Shown here piece by piece: positions 8,915 through 16,438 of a stretch of 64,000 bases of DNA. The stretch is taken from positions 1-64,000 of the forward strand of contig JAKSKW010000007.1 in NCBI GenBank assembly GCA_024401495.1. The letters run 5' to 3'. Both the position numbers and the translations under genes were made by a program. Every line of letters starts with the position of its first letter. The stretch's first letter is position 1. The stretch comes from Paludibacteraceae bacterium (lineage in GTDB: Bacteria; Bacteroidota; Bacteroidia; Bacteroidales; Paludibacteraceae). The notes below the pieces were generated by a model. The model had not been told where the DNA came from. It did not search any database and saw nothing but the letters and a program-made list of their open reading frames with translations.

Positions 8915-8973
8915 TTATTAACAATCCCGATAGAGTAATTAACACTGTTAATAAAGTCGTCGACTTATTAACA
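8915..8973. repeat. Cluster of TTATTAACA motifs with a large palindrome
   Basis: TTATTAACA at 8915 and 8965, TAATTAACA at 8936 and the inverted TGTTAATAA at 8946. The last two form a near-perfect 28-bp palindrome (8946-8973) centred on GTCGTCGAC. Possible binding sites. The 660 nt between the HAD gene and murI otherwise contain the candidate RNA and the element at 9102. Confidence 0.55.
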
Positions 8974-9101
8974 AAATCCGTTAATTTGATGCAAAATTAG
9001 GGTTGTTGTGTGCAAAATTTAAGCACAACTTTGGTTATTTTGTGGTGTCTATAGATTTTTTCAAATAAATCCTATGATTGTTTTGATGATTAAATTTGGC
9101 A

Positions 9102-9223
9102 ATTATATACGAGTTGTCCAACACACGCTTTTCTTTATACGCTCGCCCTCCGGGCTCGCGTTGGAGGAGGGGCAAGGACGTTCCGTCCTTTGCAATCCTC
9201 TTTTTGGACAACTGCTATATAAT
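9102..9223. mobile_element. MITE-like element with 20-bp terminal inverted repeats
   Basis: Left end ATTATATACGAGTTGTCCAA (9102-9121) matches the reverse complement of the right end (9204-9223) at 18 of 20 positions. The 82-bp interior is GC-rich relative to its surroundings and contains two smaller palindromes (around CCTCCGGG and GGACGTTCCGTCC). It encodes no credible protein. I see no clear target-site duplication. Confidence 0.55.
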
Positions 9224-9301
9224 CTCCAAAAGAATTTGATTCTAAAAATCCTGTCTTATTAGAAATAAGTGTCCCCGACGTTCTGAAAATGCCGATTCGA
9301 A

Positions 9302-10126
9302 TTAAAAGATGATTCTCTCCGCTTCAATCGTTTTGTCGGTATTCAGGAAGATCTTTGCCGACGTCTGGAATTTCTCCACTGATTCGGTTGTAAGAAACTT
9401 GCCTTCGCCATTCTTTGAAAGCCTCTCATCCATCTCTGGATGACGATTGAGATAGTCTCTCAAACTATCGGCCACAATCTTTCCCTGTGATACAATGGCG
9501 ACATGGGATGGCACATATTTCTCAATCTTTGGAAGCAGCAATGGATAATGTGTGCAGCCAAGAATGATTGTATCAATCTGCGAGTCTTTTTCCATCAACT
9601 CGTTTACTTTCTTCTCAATGAAATAGTCGGCTCCCGGAGAGTCGTATTCTCCGTTCTCCACCAATGGAACCCACATTGGGCAGGCACATCCGTTGACCAC
9701 CACCTCTGGATCTGTCTTGGCGAACTCCAACGGATAGGTATTACTGTTGATTGTACCGGTAGTGCCGAACAGACCAATATGCTTAGTCTTGCTACGCTGA
9801 AGGATATTCTCCACCGTCGGACGAATAATTCCCAACACTCTGTCCTGCGGATTCCACGTCGGCAGATCTTTCTGTTGGATTGTACGTAAACCCTTCGCTG
9901 AGGCTGTGTTGCAGGCAAGAATCACAAGCGGACAATTGTGATCCATCAAATATTTGGTACACTGACGTGTATATTCGTAGACAATATCAAATGAACGAGT
10001 TCCATACGGAGCACGAGCGTTGTCGCCAAGAAACAAGAAATCGTATTCCGGCATCACTTTCATTATCTCCTTCAAGATTGTCAGTCCGCCAAATCCTGAA
10101 TCAAATACTCCGATTGAACCTTTCAT
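9302..10126 (-). CDS. murI: Glutamate racemase
   Basis: Converts L-glutamate to D-glutamate for peptidoglycan precursors, in the cytoplasm. The 274-residue protein has the family motifs: IGVFDSGFGGLT at the N-terminus, NARAPYG, the first catalytic cysteine in ILACNTASAKG and the second in ILGCTHYPLLLP. The C-terminal helix carries extra residues ending AERIIF. It is the last gene of the porG-uppS-bamA-skp-murI neighbourhood conserved in Bacteroidota, here separated from the skp genes by tRNA-Trp and about 160 nt of repeats. A heptameric repeat sits directly before its start codon, in the position of the leader. Confidence 0.95.
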   Translation of the reverse strand: MKGSIGVFDSGFGGLTILKEIMKVMPEYDFLFLGDNARAPYGTRSFDIVYEYTRQCTKYLMDHNCPLVILACNTASAKGLRTIQQKDLPTWNPQDRVLGIIRPTVENILQRSKTKHIGLFGTTGTINSNTYPLEFAKTDPEVVVNGCACPMWVPLVENGEYDSPGADYFIEKKVNELMEKDSQIDTIILGCTHYPLLLPKIEKYVPSHVAIVSQGKIVADSLRDYLNRHPEMDERLSKNGEGKFLTTESVEKFQTSAKIFLNTDKTIEAERIIF

Positions 10127-10130
10127 CTTT

Positions 10131-10165
10131 ATAGATAATAGTTAATAATTAATAGTTAATAATTT
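10131..10165. repeat. Heptameric tandem repeat upstream of murI
   Basis: Five consecutive 7-bp units of the form ATARTTA (ATAGATA, ATAGTTA, ATAATTA, ATAGTTA, ATAATTT on the plus strand). The tract ends 5 nt before the murI ATG, so it fills the leader and the ribosome-contact region. Confidence 0.8.
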
Positions 10166-10174
10166 TCTTGTAGA

Positions 10175-10192
10175 GACGCGAGATCTCGCGTC
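10175..10192. repeat. AGACG-type palindrome, copy 2
   Basis: GACGCGAGATCTCGCGTC, a perfect 18-bp palindrome preceded by GTAGA and followed by TTTC. Confidence 0.75.
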
Positions 10193-10259
10193 TTTCAGAA
10201 ATCCTTTGAGCTGCATACATTTCTTACGCTCATCTTTCTCCACTATTCTAAAAAACATA

Positions 10260-10283
10260 AGAGACGCGGCACGCCACGTCTCT
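10260..10283. repeat. AGACG-type palindrome, copy 3
   Basis: Imperfect palindrome beginning AGAGACGCGGC and ending GCCACGTCTCT, just 3' of tRNA-Trp. It may act as the 3' processing or termination structure for that tRNA, but it has no T run. Confidence 0.65.
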
Positions 10284-10290
10284 ATATAAG

Positions 10291-10363
10291 CACGGAATGA
10301 GAGGCTCGAACTCCCGACACCTGGTTTTGGAGACCAGTGCTCTACCAACTGAGCTAATTCCGT
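10291..10363 (-). tRNA. tRNA-Trp (CCA)
   Basis: Full cloverleaf: acceptor ACGGAAT/ATTCCGT, D arm GCTC/GAGC, anticodon arm CTGGT-CTCCAAA-ACCAG with anticodon CCA, T arm GGGAG-TTCGAGC-CTCTC, discriminator G. The encoded 3' continuation is CTT, so CCA is added after transcription. It lies between skp and murI. Confidence 0.95.
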
Positions 10364-10369
10364 ATAAAC

Positions 10370-10393
10370 GTTCCCTTGAAAACTCAAGGGAAC
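10370..10393. other. Hairpin between skp and tRNA-Trp
   Basis: Perfect 10-bp inverted repeat GTTCCCTTGA/TCAAGGGAAC around AAAC. No T run follows on either strand, so it is a weak terminator candidate for the skp operon or a processing signal in the tRNA leader. Confidence 0.5.
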
Positions 10394-10404
10394 TGAAATC
10401 TTTG

Positions 10405-10413
10405 ACAAATTTA
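10405..10413 (-). promoter_or_regulatory. Possible tRNA-Trp promoter, -7 box
   Basis: Minus-strand TAAATTTGT, 41 nt before the tRNA 5' end. No good -33 element at the expected distance. Confidence 0.4.
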
Positions 10414-10448
10414 CATAATTTGACGCAATTATCCGTCGATTTTGCAAA

Positions 10449-10952
10449 TTATTTTGTCACACCAAGCTTCTTTAATACAAGATCAGTGATATCTGTTGCA
10501 TTCTGAGACTTGAAAAGTAGTGCGTTTGTGTCAAAAACGTAAGTGAATCCATTCTCCTCAGACACTTCCTTGATAGCCTTTAGGATCTTCTCACGTAGTG
10601 GATTCTGAAGCTCTTCCTGCTTCTGCTGCAATGCGTTCTGAGCAATCTGGAAGTAATTCTTCATCTTCTCCTGAAGTGACATAAGTTCTTCTTCACGGTT
10701 CTTCTTGATTGTCTCATCCATTGCAGCAACGTTCTGCTGATACTCAGATGCCTTACGAGTGTACTCCTCTTCCATACGCTTCATCTCTGTCTCGTACTGT
10801 GCCTGCACCTCCTTCAACTTATTCTCAACATCCTTTAGTTCTGGCAACTTCAAGAAAAGTGAATTGACGTCAAGGTGACCAAGTTTCACTGTCTGTGCGT
10901 TAGCGAATAGAGGCATTACGCACAATAGAATTGCTAAAAGTCTTTTTACCAT
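10449..10952 (-). CDS. OmpH/Skp-family periplasmic chaperone, copy 3
   Basis: Skp family proteins bind unfolded outer-membrane proteins in the periplasm. This 167-residue protein has a signal peptide (residues 1-19, ending FANA), then VKLGHLDVNSLFLKLPEL, a long charged coiled coil (about residues 40-120) and the C-terminal segment NGFTYVFDTNALLFKSQNATDITDLVLKKLG, of which the last 15 residues are typical. Its coiled coil is closely similar to that of copy 2 (shared EYTRKAxEYQ and DETIKK patterns), which suggests tandem duplication. It is the last of three adjacent copies downstream of bamA. Confidence 0.88.
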   Translation of the reverse strand: MVKRLLAILLCVMPLFANAQTVKLGHLDVNSLFLKLPELKDVENKLKEVQAQYETEMKRMEEEYTRKASEYQQNVAAMDETIKKNREEELMSLQEKMKNYFQIAQNALQQKQEELQNPLREKILKAIKEVSEENGFTYVFDTNALLFKSQNATDITDLVLKKLGVTK

Positions 10953-10969
10953 ATCTCGTTTTTTTAGTT

Positions 10970-11485
10970 TTATTTGATACCTAATTTTCTTTTAATCATA
11001 CCTGTGATATCCACTGCCTGAGGCGAGTGATATTTCAAATCTTTCACGTCCCACACATAAAGGAATCCTTGCTCTTTGGCAACCTCAGCCACAGCCTGCT
11101 CAATTTTTTTATAGACGGGAGCGTAAAGTTCATTTCTCTTGTCAGCCAAAGTCTTGCTTGCCATATCGTAGTAGTTCTGCATCTTGAGTTTGATTGTGTG
11201 GATCTCCTCCATACGCACTCTCTTGATTGTCTCATCCCACGATGCCTGCTCTTTCTGATATTCTGCAGCCTTACGTGTATATTCGCCCTCCATCTTCACC
11301 ATTTCGGCTTCGTACTGGTCCGACAAACTTTTCAATGTACGCTCAGCAGTCTCAGTCTCCTTCATCATCTTGATGACTTCAGCCTCATCATAATGAGCAA
11401 GTTTGACGTGGGTGTTCTGCGCAGACGCAAGTGCGAAAGTCAGCAGCAACGATAACGTCGTCAACAGATGTTTCATTCCCGACAT
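10970..11485 (-). CDS. OmpH/Skp-family periplasmic chaperone, copy 2
   Basis: Protein of 171 residues; a start three codons downstream (MKHLL) would give a tighter signal peptide ending LASAQ. Mature protein begins VKLAHYDEAEVIKMM, followed by a coiled coil and the C-terminal GFLYVWDVKDLKYHSPQAVD segment. Family role is chaperoning of outer-membrane protein precursors for the BAM machine. It starts 2 nt after copy 1 and 17 nt before copy 3, so the three are cotranscribed. The unusual lack of the common IGYVD start to the core suggests divergence from the ancestral copy. Confidence 0.85.
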   Translation of the reverse strand: MSGMKHLLTTLSLLLTFALASAQNTHVKLAHYDEAEVIKMMKETETAERTLKSLSDQYEAEMVKMEGEYTRKAAEYQKEQASWDETIKRVRMEEIHTIKLKMQNYYDMASKTLADKRNELYAPVYKKIEQAVAEVAKEQGFLYVWDVKDLKYHSPQAVDITGMIKRKLGIK

Positions 11486-11487
11486 TG

Positions 11488-12033
11488 TTATTTAGAATAT
11501 CCAAGTTTACCCAACACTTCGTCACTGATATCTATCTTTGCAGAGTAGTACATAATTCCGACTGTTGAAGTTTTGTCAAGTACAAGCGAATAACCTTTCT
11601 GCTCAGCCACATCCTTCACAGCAACGTAAACCTCATCCTGGATCGGTTTCATCAGGCTCTCTTTCTTTTTGTAGAGTTCACCGTCTGGACCGAAGTATTT
11701 TCTTCCAAGATCATTGGCCTCTTTCTCCTTTGCCAAGATCTCTTTCTCTTTTGCCTTCTTCATCTCATCAGACAAGAACACAACTTCTGTCTGATAATTT
11801 TTTTGTAATACGCGAGCCTCCTCATGCTTTTGCTCAACCTCCGTCTGCCACTTCTTAGTGATCTGCTTCACCTGCTCGTTAGCCGACTCGTACATTGGCA
11901 TGTTCTTCAAAATATACTCCACGTCGACAATGGCAACCTTGCCACCGCTGAACTGGGCATAACCGCTTACAGAAAATGCAAGCATTACGATTAGCGCAAA
12001 TACTTTTGATGTTAGTCTGCTCATCTCTTTCAA
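11488..12033 (-). CDS. OmpH/Skp-family periplasmic chaperone, copy 1
   Basis: Protein of 181 residues with signal peptide ending SVSGYAQ; an ATG three codons in (MSRLTSK) is the likelier start. The mature part begins VAIVDVEYILKNMPMYESA, the typical Skp core start, then a charged coiled coil and YSLVLDKTSTVGIMYYS, then DISDEVLGKLG. This copy is closest to the standard Bacteroidota OmpH found directly after bamA, and is probably the ancestral gene of the triplet. It follows bamA by 16 nt. Confidence 0.9.
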   Translation of the reverse strand: MKEMSRLTSKVFALIVMLAFSVSGYAQFSGGKVAIVDVEYILKNMPMYESANEQVKQITKKWQTEVEQKHEEARVLQKNYQTEVVFLSDEMKKAKEKEILAKEKEANDLGRKYFGPDGELYKKKESLMKPIQDEVYVAVKDVAEQKGYSLVLDKTSTVGIMYYSAKIDISDEVLGKLGYSK

Positions 12034-12049
12034 CGATTGATGTTACACA

Positions 12050-14767
12050 TTAAAATTCCTGTCCGATAACGATATGACACTGATGTCCTCCTTGCTTTCC
12101 AGTGATATCCTTATCAAATCCATATCCATAGTCAACTCCAAGCAATCCAAGCATTGGCAAGAAAATTCTCACACCTGCTCCAGTCGAGCGCTTCAAATCT
12201 AATGGGTTGAAGTCCTTAAAGTTTTGCCATGCATTTCCCGCCTCAGCATATGCCAACACATAGATTGTGGCAGCCTGCTCAAGCATTAGAGGATAACGCA
12301 ACTCAAACGACAACTTTGAATACATATTTCCTGCATACTGGGCATTGTCTCCCTCATAGAATCTTTCTCTTGGAGATAGTGAACCGTTTTCATAACCACG
12401 CAATGTGACTGTAGTCAAAGCGTATGTGCTACTTGTTCCTGAAGTACCGTCTCCTCCCACATAATATCTCTCAAATGGAGATCGGTGGTTCTTGTCATAG
12501 TAACCCAAGAATCCATACTCGGCACGTGTCAACAACACCAACTTCTGGTTAGCAGAAAGCGGAGTGAATAGTTTTGCCTTAAACTCAGTCTTATAGTATT
12601 CAACCCACTTGAACAAATCCTGCTTCAATTTCTCTGCCTCCTCATCTGAGATGTTTCCAGCATTTTTCTTTGCAAGAAGCTCATCTACTCTCTCATTCTT
12701 GACGAACTTAGAATAAGGTGGAGTTGCCTGCAATGTCAACGATACCTGTGATCCACGATGTGTGTAATATGGGTTATCGATTGAGTTTCTCGATAAAGTC
12801 ACTCCGAATCTCAAGTTGTTGGCATGTCCATTGTGAAGTGTGAAATAATCCCAGTCCTGGAACTTATAATGACGGTAGCCAAACTCATAATATAATGAGA
12901 AATAGTCATCCGGCCACTTCAATCTCTTACCAATTCCTACAGATGCACCAAGTGTTCTGATAAATCTGTCTGGATCAGAATCATAATAATAGTCTGAGTT
13001 TCCATACGAATTATATCCGTAATATCCACCATTCAAATAACTGTAATCTTTCTCGTATCTCGAACTGATAGCAGTCTGGTTGGAGAAGAACAACGATGTG
13101 CTGAAACTGATTGGTCGTTTACCTCCCAACCAAGGCTCCATGAACGATATAGCGGCACACTGGTAACTGCGTCCACTTGTTGTAAACGACAACGACAACT
13201 GCTGACCGTCTCCCTGCGGCAATGGTTTATAAGCTGACTTATTAAATAAGTTACGTAGAGAGAAGTTTGTAAACTTAAGTCCCAATGTTCCGTTAAAACC
13301 TGTCTGGCTATAACCAAACGACATCTCTACCTGGTCGTTACGCTTCTGCTCAAGGTTGTATAGGATATCTACAGTACCGTTCTCTGGGTCTGGCACCGGA
13401 CGGATATCCAACTTCTCCGGATCCCAGTGTCCTGACGCTGCAAGCTCACGAGCTGAACGCTGCAAGTTGGATTTGCTAAACAACTGTCCTGGCTTTGTAT
13501 CTAGCTCTCGACGAATGACATGCTCAAAAATAGCCTCATTACCTGTAATGACAACATTGTTGATCACCGCTTGTCTACCTTCGTAGATTCGCATCTCCAC
13601 GTCAACTGAATCTCCATCAATATTCACCTCCACTGGCTCAACATTAAAGAATAGGTATCCGTTGTCAAGATACAAGCTTGACACCGCATCCTCATCTTCA
13701 AGCAGACGCTCATTCATAAGCTTCTTATTGTAGACGTCGCCCTTCTTCATTCCAAGAGTGGCATTCAACAGGTATTCTGGATATACAGTGTTGCCTACCC
13801 ATATAATATCACGTAGATAATATCTTCTACCTTCGTTGACCTTGATATAGATATCAACTCTTTCTGGCTTCTTTGGAGAAGGATAGACACTATCACAAAT
13901 GATCTCGGCATCACGGTAGCCATACTCATTATACTTGTTGATAAAATTGACTTTGTCGGCATCATAATTAGACTTGACAAATTTCTTCGACTTGAACAAG
14001 TTCGGTATAATACGCTTCTCCTTTGTGTCCTTCATCGCATGCTTTAGCTTACGAGCTGGCACACTATCATTACCGTCGATATTGATTCTGTAGATTTTGA
14101 CCTTCTCTTTTCTATCAACGTCCACATTTACAATTACATATCCCTCTTTTTCTGTGTCGTCAGTCAAAGTAATCTTCACATCAGCATTCTGGTAACCATC
14201 AGACTCGTAGCTTCTCTTGATGACTCCACTTGCCCTGTCGAGCATATTCTGAGAAACCTGGCTTCCAACAGTAAGACCGATAGACTTGTCAAACTCCTCC
14301 TGGTCTTTTTTCTTCACTCCCGAATATGAAATGCTTGAGATTCTTGGACGTGGTTTAACAGAGATCTCCAACCATACCTTATCTCCCTCTATCTTTGTCG
14401 CATAGATCTTCACGTCGGAATACAATCCCTGTTTCCAAAAACGTTTAATGGCATTTGAGAAATCCTTACCTGGCAACTTGATCTTCTGTCCTGGATAGAG
14501 CCCGGAATAGTTAGCCACTATCTTCTCGTCGTATGTACCCGCACCTTTGACACTTACCTCCATTACAGTGTAAGTCTTAGCTGTGGTAGAATATGTGATA
14601 GTCGGAGTCTCGCTTGTCTGAGGCTGTGAATCCACGATGGCTGTCGTATCAACCGTCGCAACAACCGTATCAGCCACAGTTTTCAATGAATCTGTTTCCG
14701 TCTGCGCGGACAAACCCATCGAACATGCTAACGCAAATACACTGACTATTGTTTTGTAAACCTTCAT
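12050..14767 (-). CDS. bamA: Outer membrane protein assembly factor BamA
   Basis: Omp85-family insertase of 905 residues that folds beta-barrel proteins into the outer membrane. Signal peptide residues 1-21 (ending MGLSAQ), then a Thr/Val-rich spacer, five POTRA-type repeats (about residues 65-480, for example ISSISYSGVKKKDQEEFDKS, KVKIYRINIDGNDSVPARKL and AVINNVVITGNEAIFEHVI), and the C-terminal barrel ending in VGQEF with C-terminal Phe, as BAM substrates require. The barrel has the GTSGTSSTYALTTVTLRGY loop 6 region, first part GxxxR-like. It lies between uppS and skp in the conserved order. Length is typical of Bacteroidota. Confidence 0.95.
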   Translation of the reverse strand: MKVYKTIVSVFALACSMGLSAQTETDSLKTVADTVVATVDTTAIVDSQPQTSETPTITYSTTAKTYTVMEVSVKGAGTYDEKIVANYSGLYPGQKIKLPGKDFSNAIKRFWKQGLYSDVKIYATKIEGDKVWLEISVKPRPRISSISYSGVKKKDQEEFDKSIGLTVGSQVSQNMLDRASGVIKRSYESDGYQNADVKITLTDDTEKEGYVIVNVDVDRKEKVKIYRINIDGNDSVPARKLKHAMKDTKEKRIIPNLFKSKKFVKSNYDADKVNFINKYNEYGYRDAEIICDSVYPSPKKPERVDIYIKVNEGRRYYLRDIIWVGNTVYPEYLLNATLGMKKGDVYNKKLMNERLLEDEDAVSSLYLDNGYLFFNVEPVEVNIDGDSVDVEMRIYEGRQAVINNVVITGNEAIFEHVIRRELDTKPGQLFSKSNLQRSARELAASGHWDPEKLDIRPVPDPENGTVDILYNLEQKRNDQVEMSFGYSQTGFNGTLGLKFTNFSLRNLFNKSAYKPLPQGDGQQLSLSFTTSGRSYQCAAISFMEPWLGGKRPISFSTSLFFSNQTAISSRYEKDYSYLNGGYYGYNSYGNSDYYYDSDPDRFIRTLGASVGIGKRLKWPDDYFSLYYEFGYRHYKFQDWDYFTLHNGHANNLRFGVTLSRNSIDNPYYTHRGSQVSLTLQATPPYSKFVKNERVDELLAKKNAGNISDEEAEKLKQDLFKWVEYYKTEFKAKLFTPLSANQKLVLLTRAEYGFLGYYDKNHRSPFERYYVGGDGTSGTSSTYALTTVTLRGYENGSLSPRERFYEGDNAQYAGNMYSKLSFELRYPLMLEQAATIYVLAYAEAGNAWQNFKDFNPLDLKRSTGAGVRIFLPMLGLLGVDYGYGFDKDITGKQGGHQCHIVIGQEF

Positions 14768-14780
14768 TTCTTTTTCTTAA

Positions 14781-15518
14781 TTACAACTGTTCGCTTGTCT
14801 TTCCGAATCTTCTTTCACGGTTCTGATACTTGTAGATAGCCTCATAGAACTGCTCTTTTTTGAACTCAGGCCATGGAGTGTCTGTGAAATACAATTCTGA
14901 ATACGACAACTGCCACATCAAGAAGTTGCTGATTCTCTGCTCTCCACTTGTTCGGATAAGCAGATCAGGGTCTGGCATGCCTCTTGTAGCCAAACTGTCT
15001 GAAATCATGCTTTCATTAATGTCGTCGATATTTATTTCGCCGTTCTTTGCCTTACGTGCAATCTCCTTCACACCTTCGATAATCTCCCAACGAGATGAGT
15101 AGCTGATGCATAGCACCATAGTCAGACCAGTACATGACGCTGTCTTCTCCATTCCCTCGTTAAGCTTGGCCATAGTCTTCTCGTTAAGACGTGACTTGTC
15201 GCCAATGATCACTATCTTGACGTTGTTGTCCTTTGCCTTGTCCGCATAAGATGTGATAGCCGACGCGAAGATCTCCATAAGCGCGTCGACCTCCGCCTTG
15301 GGACGGTTCCAATTCTCTGTGCTGAAAGCATAAAGTGTGATATACTCAATCCCGATCTCCGCGGCTGCCTCCATTACCTTGTCGACAGAATCCACACCTT
15401 CCTGGTGGCCGAAAACTCTCTCCTTTCCTTGTGCTTTCGCCCAACGCCCGTTGCCATCCATGATTAGTGCCACATGTTTTGGCAAACGAGTCATATCTAT
15501 TTTTTCTTTAATGCTCAT
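14781..15518 (-). CDS. uppS: Undecaprenyl diphosphate synthase (cis-prenyltransferase)
   Basis: Makes the C55 lipid carrier for peptidoglycan and O-antigen by adding isopentenyl units to farnesyl diphosphate. From the ATG at 15518 the protein is 245 residues; this start overlaps the porG stop (ATGA), whereas the longer frame from 15536 would overlap porG further. Motifs: HVALIMDGNGRWAKAQG with the catalytic Asp, ITLYAFSTENWNRP, and SYSSRWEI, DPDLLIRTSGEQRISNF and FTDTPWPEF in the C-terminal half. Translational coupling with porG and close spacing to bamA (13 nt) indicate one envelope-biogenesis operon. Confidence 0.95.
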   Translation of the reverse strand: MSIKEKIDMTRLPKHVALIMDGNGRWAKAQGKERVFGHQEGVDSVDKVMEAAAEIGIEYITLYAFSTENWNRPKAEVDALMEIFASAITSYADKAKDNNVKIVIIGDKSRLNEKTMAKLNEGMEKTASCTGLTMVLCISYSSRWEIIEGVKEIARKAKNGEINIDDINESMISDSLATRGMPDPDLLIRTSGEQRISNFLMWQLSYSELYFTDTPWPEFKKEQFYEAIYKYQNRERRFGKTSEQL

Positions 15519-16243
15519 CTTCCTATATATCTGCAAGATCCTCTCTTACGGAACATATCTATTGATATGAATCCCATCAATTGAGAGTAGTAGTCATTGT
15601 TTTTATATCCTTGACTACCCATGTGATAAGGGTCGTCCAAATAGTCGTATTCGCTGATATCCAAGTCGTCAGAGAATAGCTTGTGCATTGTGAACTCAAC
15701 TCCAATGTTCACTCTCTGGCTCAACTTAAACTTGTATCCAGCTCCAAATGCAAGGCCCATTCTCCACTCATTTCCACTCCATTCTTTCGCCATTGACACT
15801 GATGGTCCAAGCATAGCGTATGGAGTATGCCGCTTCACATCCTTGTCGTAACTTGAAAAGCCATACTTGAAGAAATTCCAAATTACAAACGCGTCAAATG
15901 CCATGATTCTCTTGTCAAACGCAAACGGATAGATTCCACTGTTGTCTGTCACTACCACATCTGGCATCGCATTTTCTGTGTAATCTCTAGCATCACACTT
16001 AAGATTGGCGAAACCACCGTCTAACTTGAAACTTAAAAATTCATTTGCCTTAAAACGTATGAATGCTCCTGCCGCTGGAGATACATCACGGAACACTTTC
16101 GATGAGTTGATGTCTCCATTGTAGAATGAGATACCACCACGCAAACCTAGCTCTCCTATATAGCGAGGCTGCGCATTGGCAATCATTGGAAGTAATGCCA
16201 GGACTAACCCAACAAATATGTCTTTTATCTTGTCTTTTAACAT
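15515..16243 (-). CDS. porG: PorG-like T9SS outer-membrane protein (DUF6089 family)
   Basis: Protein of 242 residues from the ATG at 16243, chosen because it gives a standard signal peptide (MLKDKIKDIF to PMIANAQ) and because the predicted promoter lies between it and the longer frame start. The mature part starts RYIGELGLRGGISFYNGDIN and reads as an 8-stranded beta barrel, with alternating aromatic residues and the segment YAMLGPSVSM. Location directly before uppS-bamA matches porG of Porphyromonas and relatives, whose product helps connect the T9SS ring (PorK/N) to the outer membrane. The stop overlaps the uppS start. The assignment rests on synteny plus fold pattern. Confidence 0.8.
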   Translation of the reverse strand: MLKDKIKDIFVGLVLALLPMIANAQPRYIGELGLRGGISFYNGDINSSKVFRDVSPAAGAFIRFKANEFLSFKLDGGFANLKCDARDYTENAMPDVVVTDNSGIYPFAFDKRIMAFDAFVIWNFFKYGFSSYDKDVKRHTPYAMLGPSVSMAKEWSGNEWRMGLAFGAGYKFKLSQRVNIGVEFTMHKLFSDDLDISEYDYLDDPYHMGSQGYKNNDYYSQLMGFISIDMFRKRGSCRYIGR

Positions 16244-16285
16244 AGTTATCTTCTGGTCCAGAATATAATACACTAAATTAGCAAG

Positions 16286-16294
16286 CAAAAATAG
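16286..16294 (-). promoter_or_regulatory. Predicted promoter of porG-uppS-bamA-skp, -7 box
   Basis: Minus-strand TATTTTTGC, 42 nt before the porG ATG. It lies within the longer alternative porG frame and so supports the shorter start. Confidence 0.4.
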
Positions 16295-16438
16295 TAATAA
16301 TTGTTGAAAAGATAAAATTGCAACCGCCGTCAATTCCGCCTTATTCTACTTTTAATAACATTTTTTTGCTTTTTTGTATGGTTTCACACATACAATAACG
16401 TAACAAATCTGTATTTATTGTGTTTAGGGTAAATTTTC

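Noticed and set aside
8915..8973. Replication origin with DnaA boxes
   Set aside because: TTATTAACA differs from the DnaA-box consensus at key positions, and no dnaA, dnaN or parAB genes are near.
9074..9262. 62-codon frame across the MITE-like element
   Set aside because: Covers the terminal inverted repeats and hairpins; no coding character.
10370..10393. Terminator of the skp operon
   Set aside because: Perfect stem but no T run on either strand; reported only as a hairpin.
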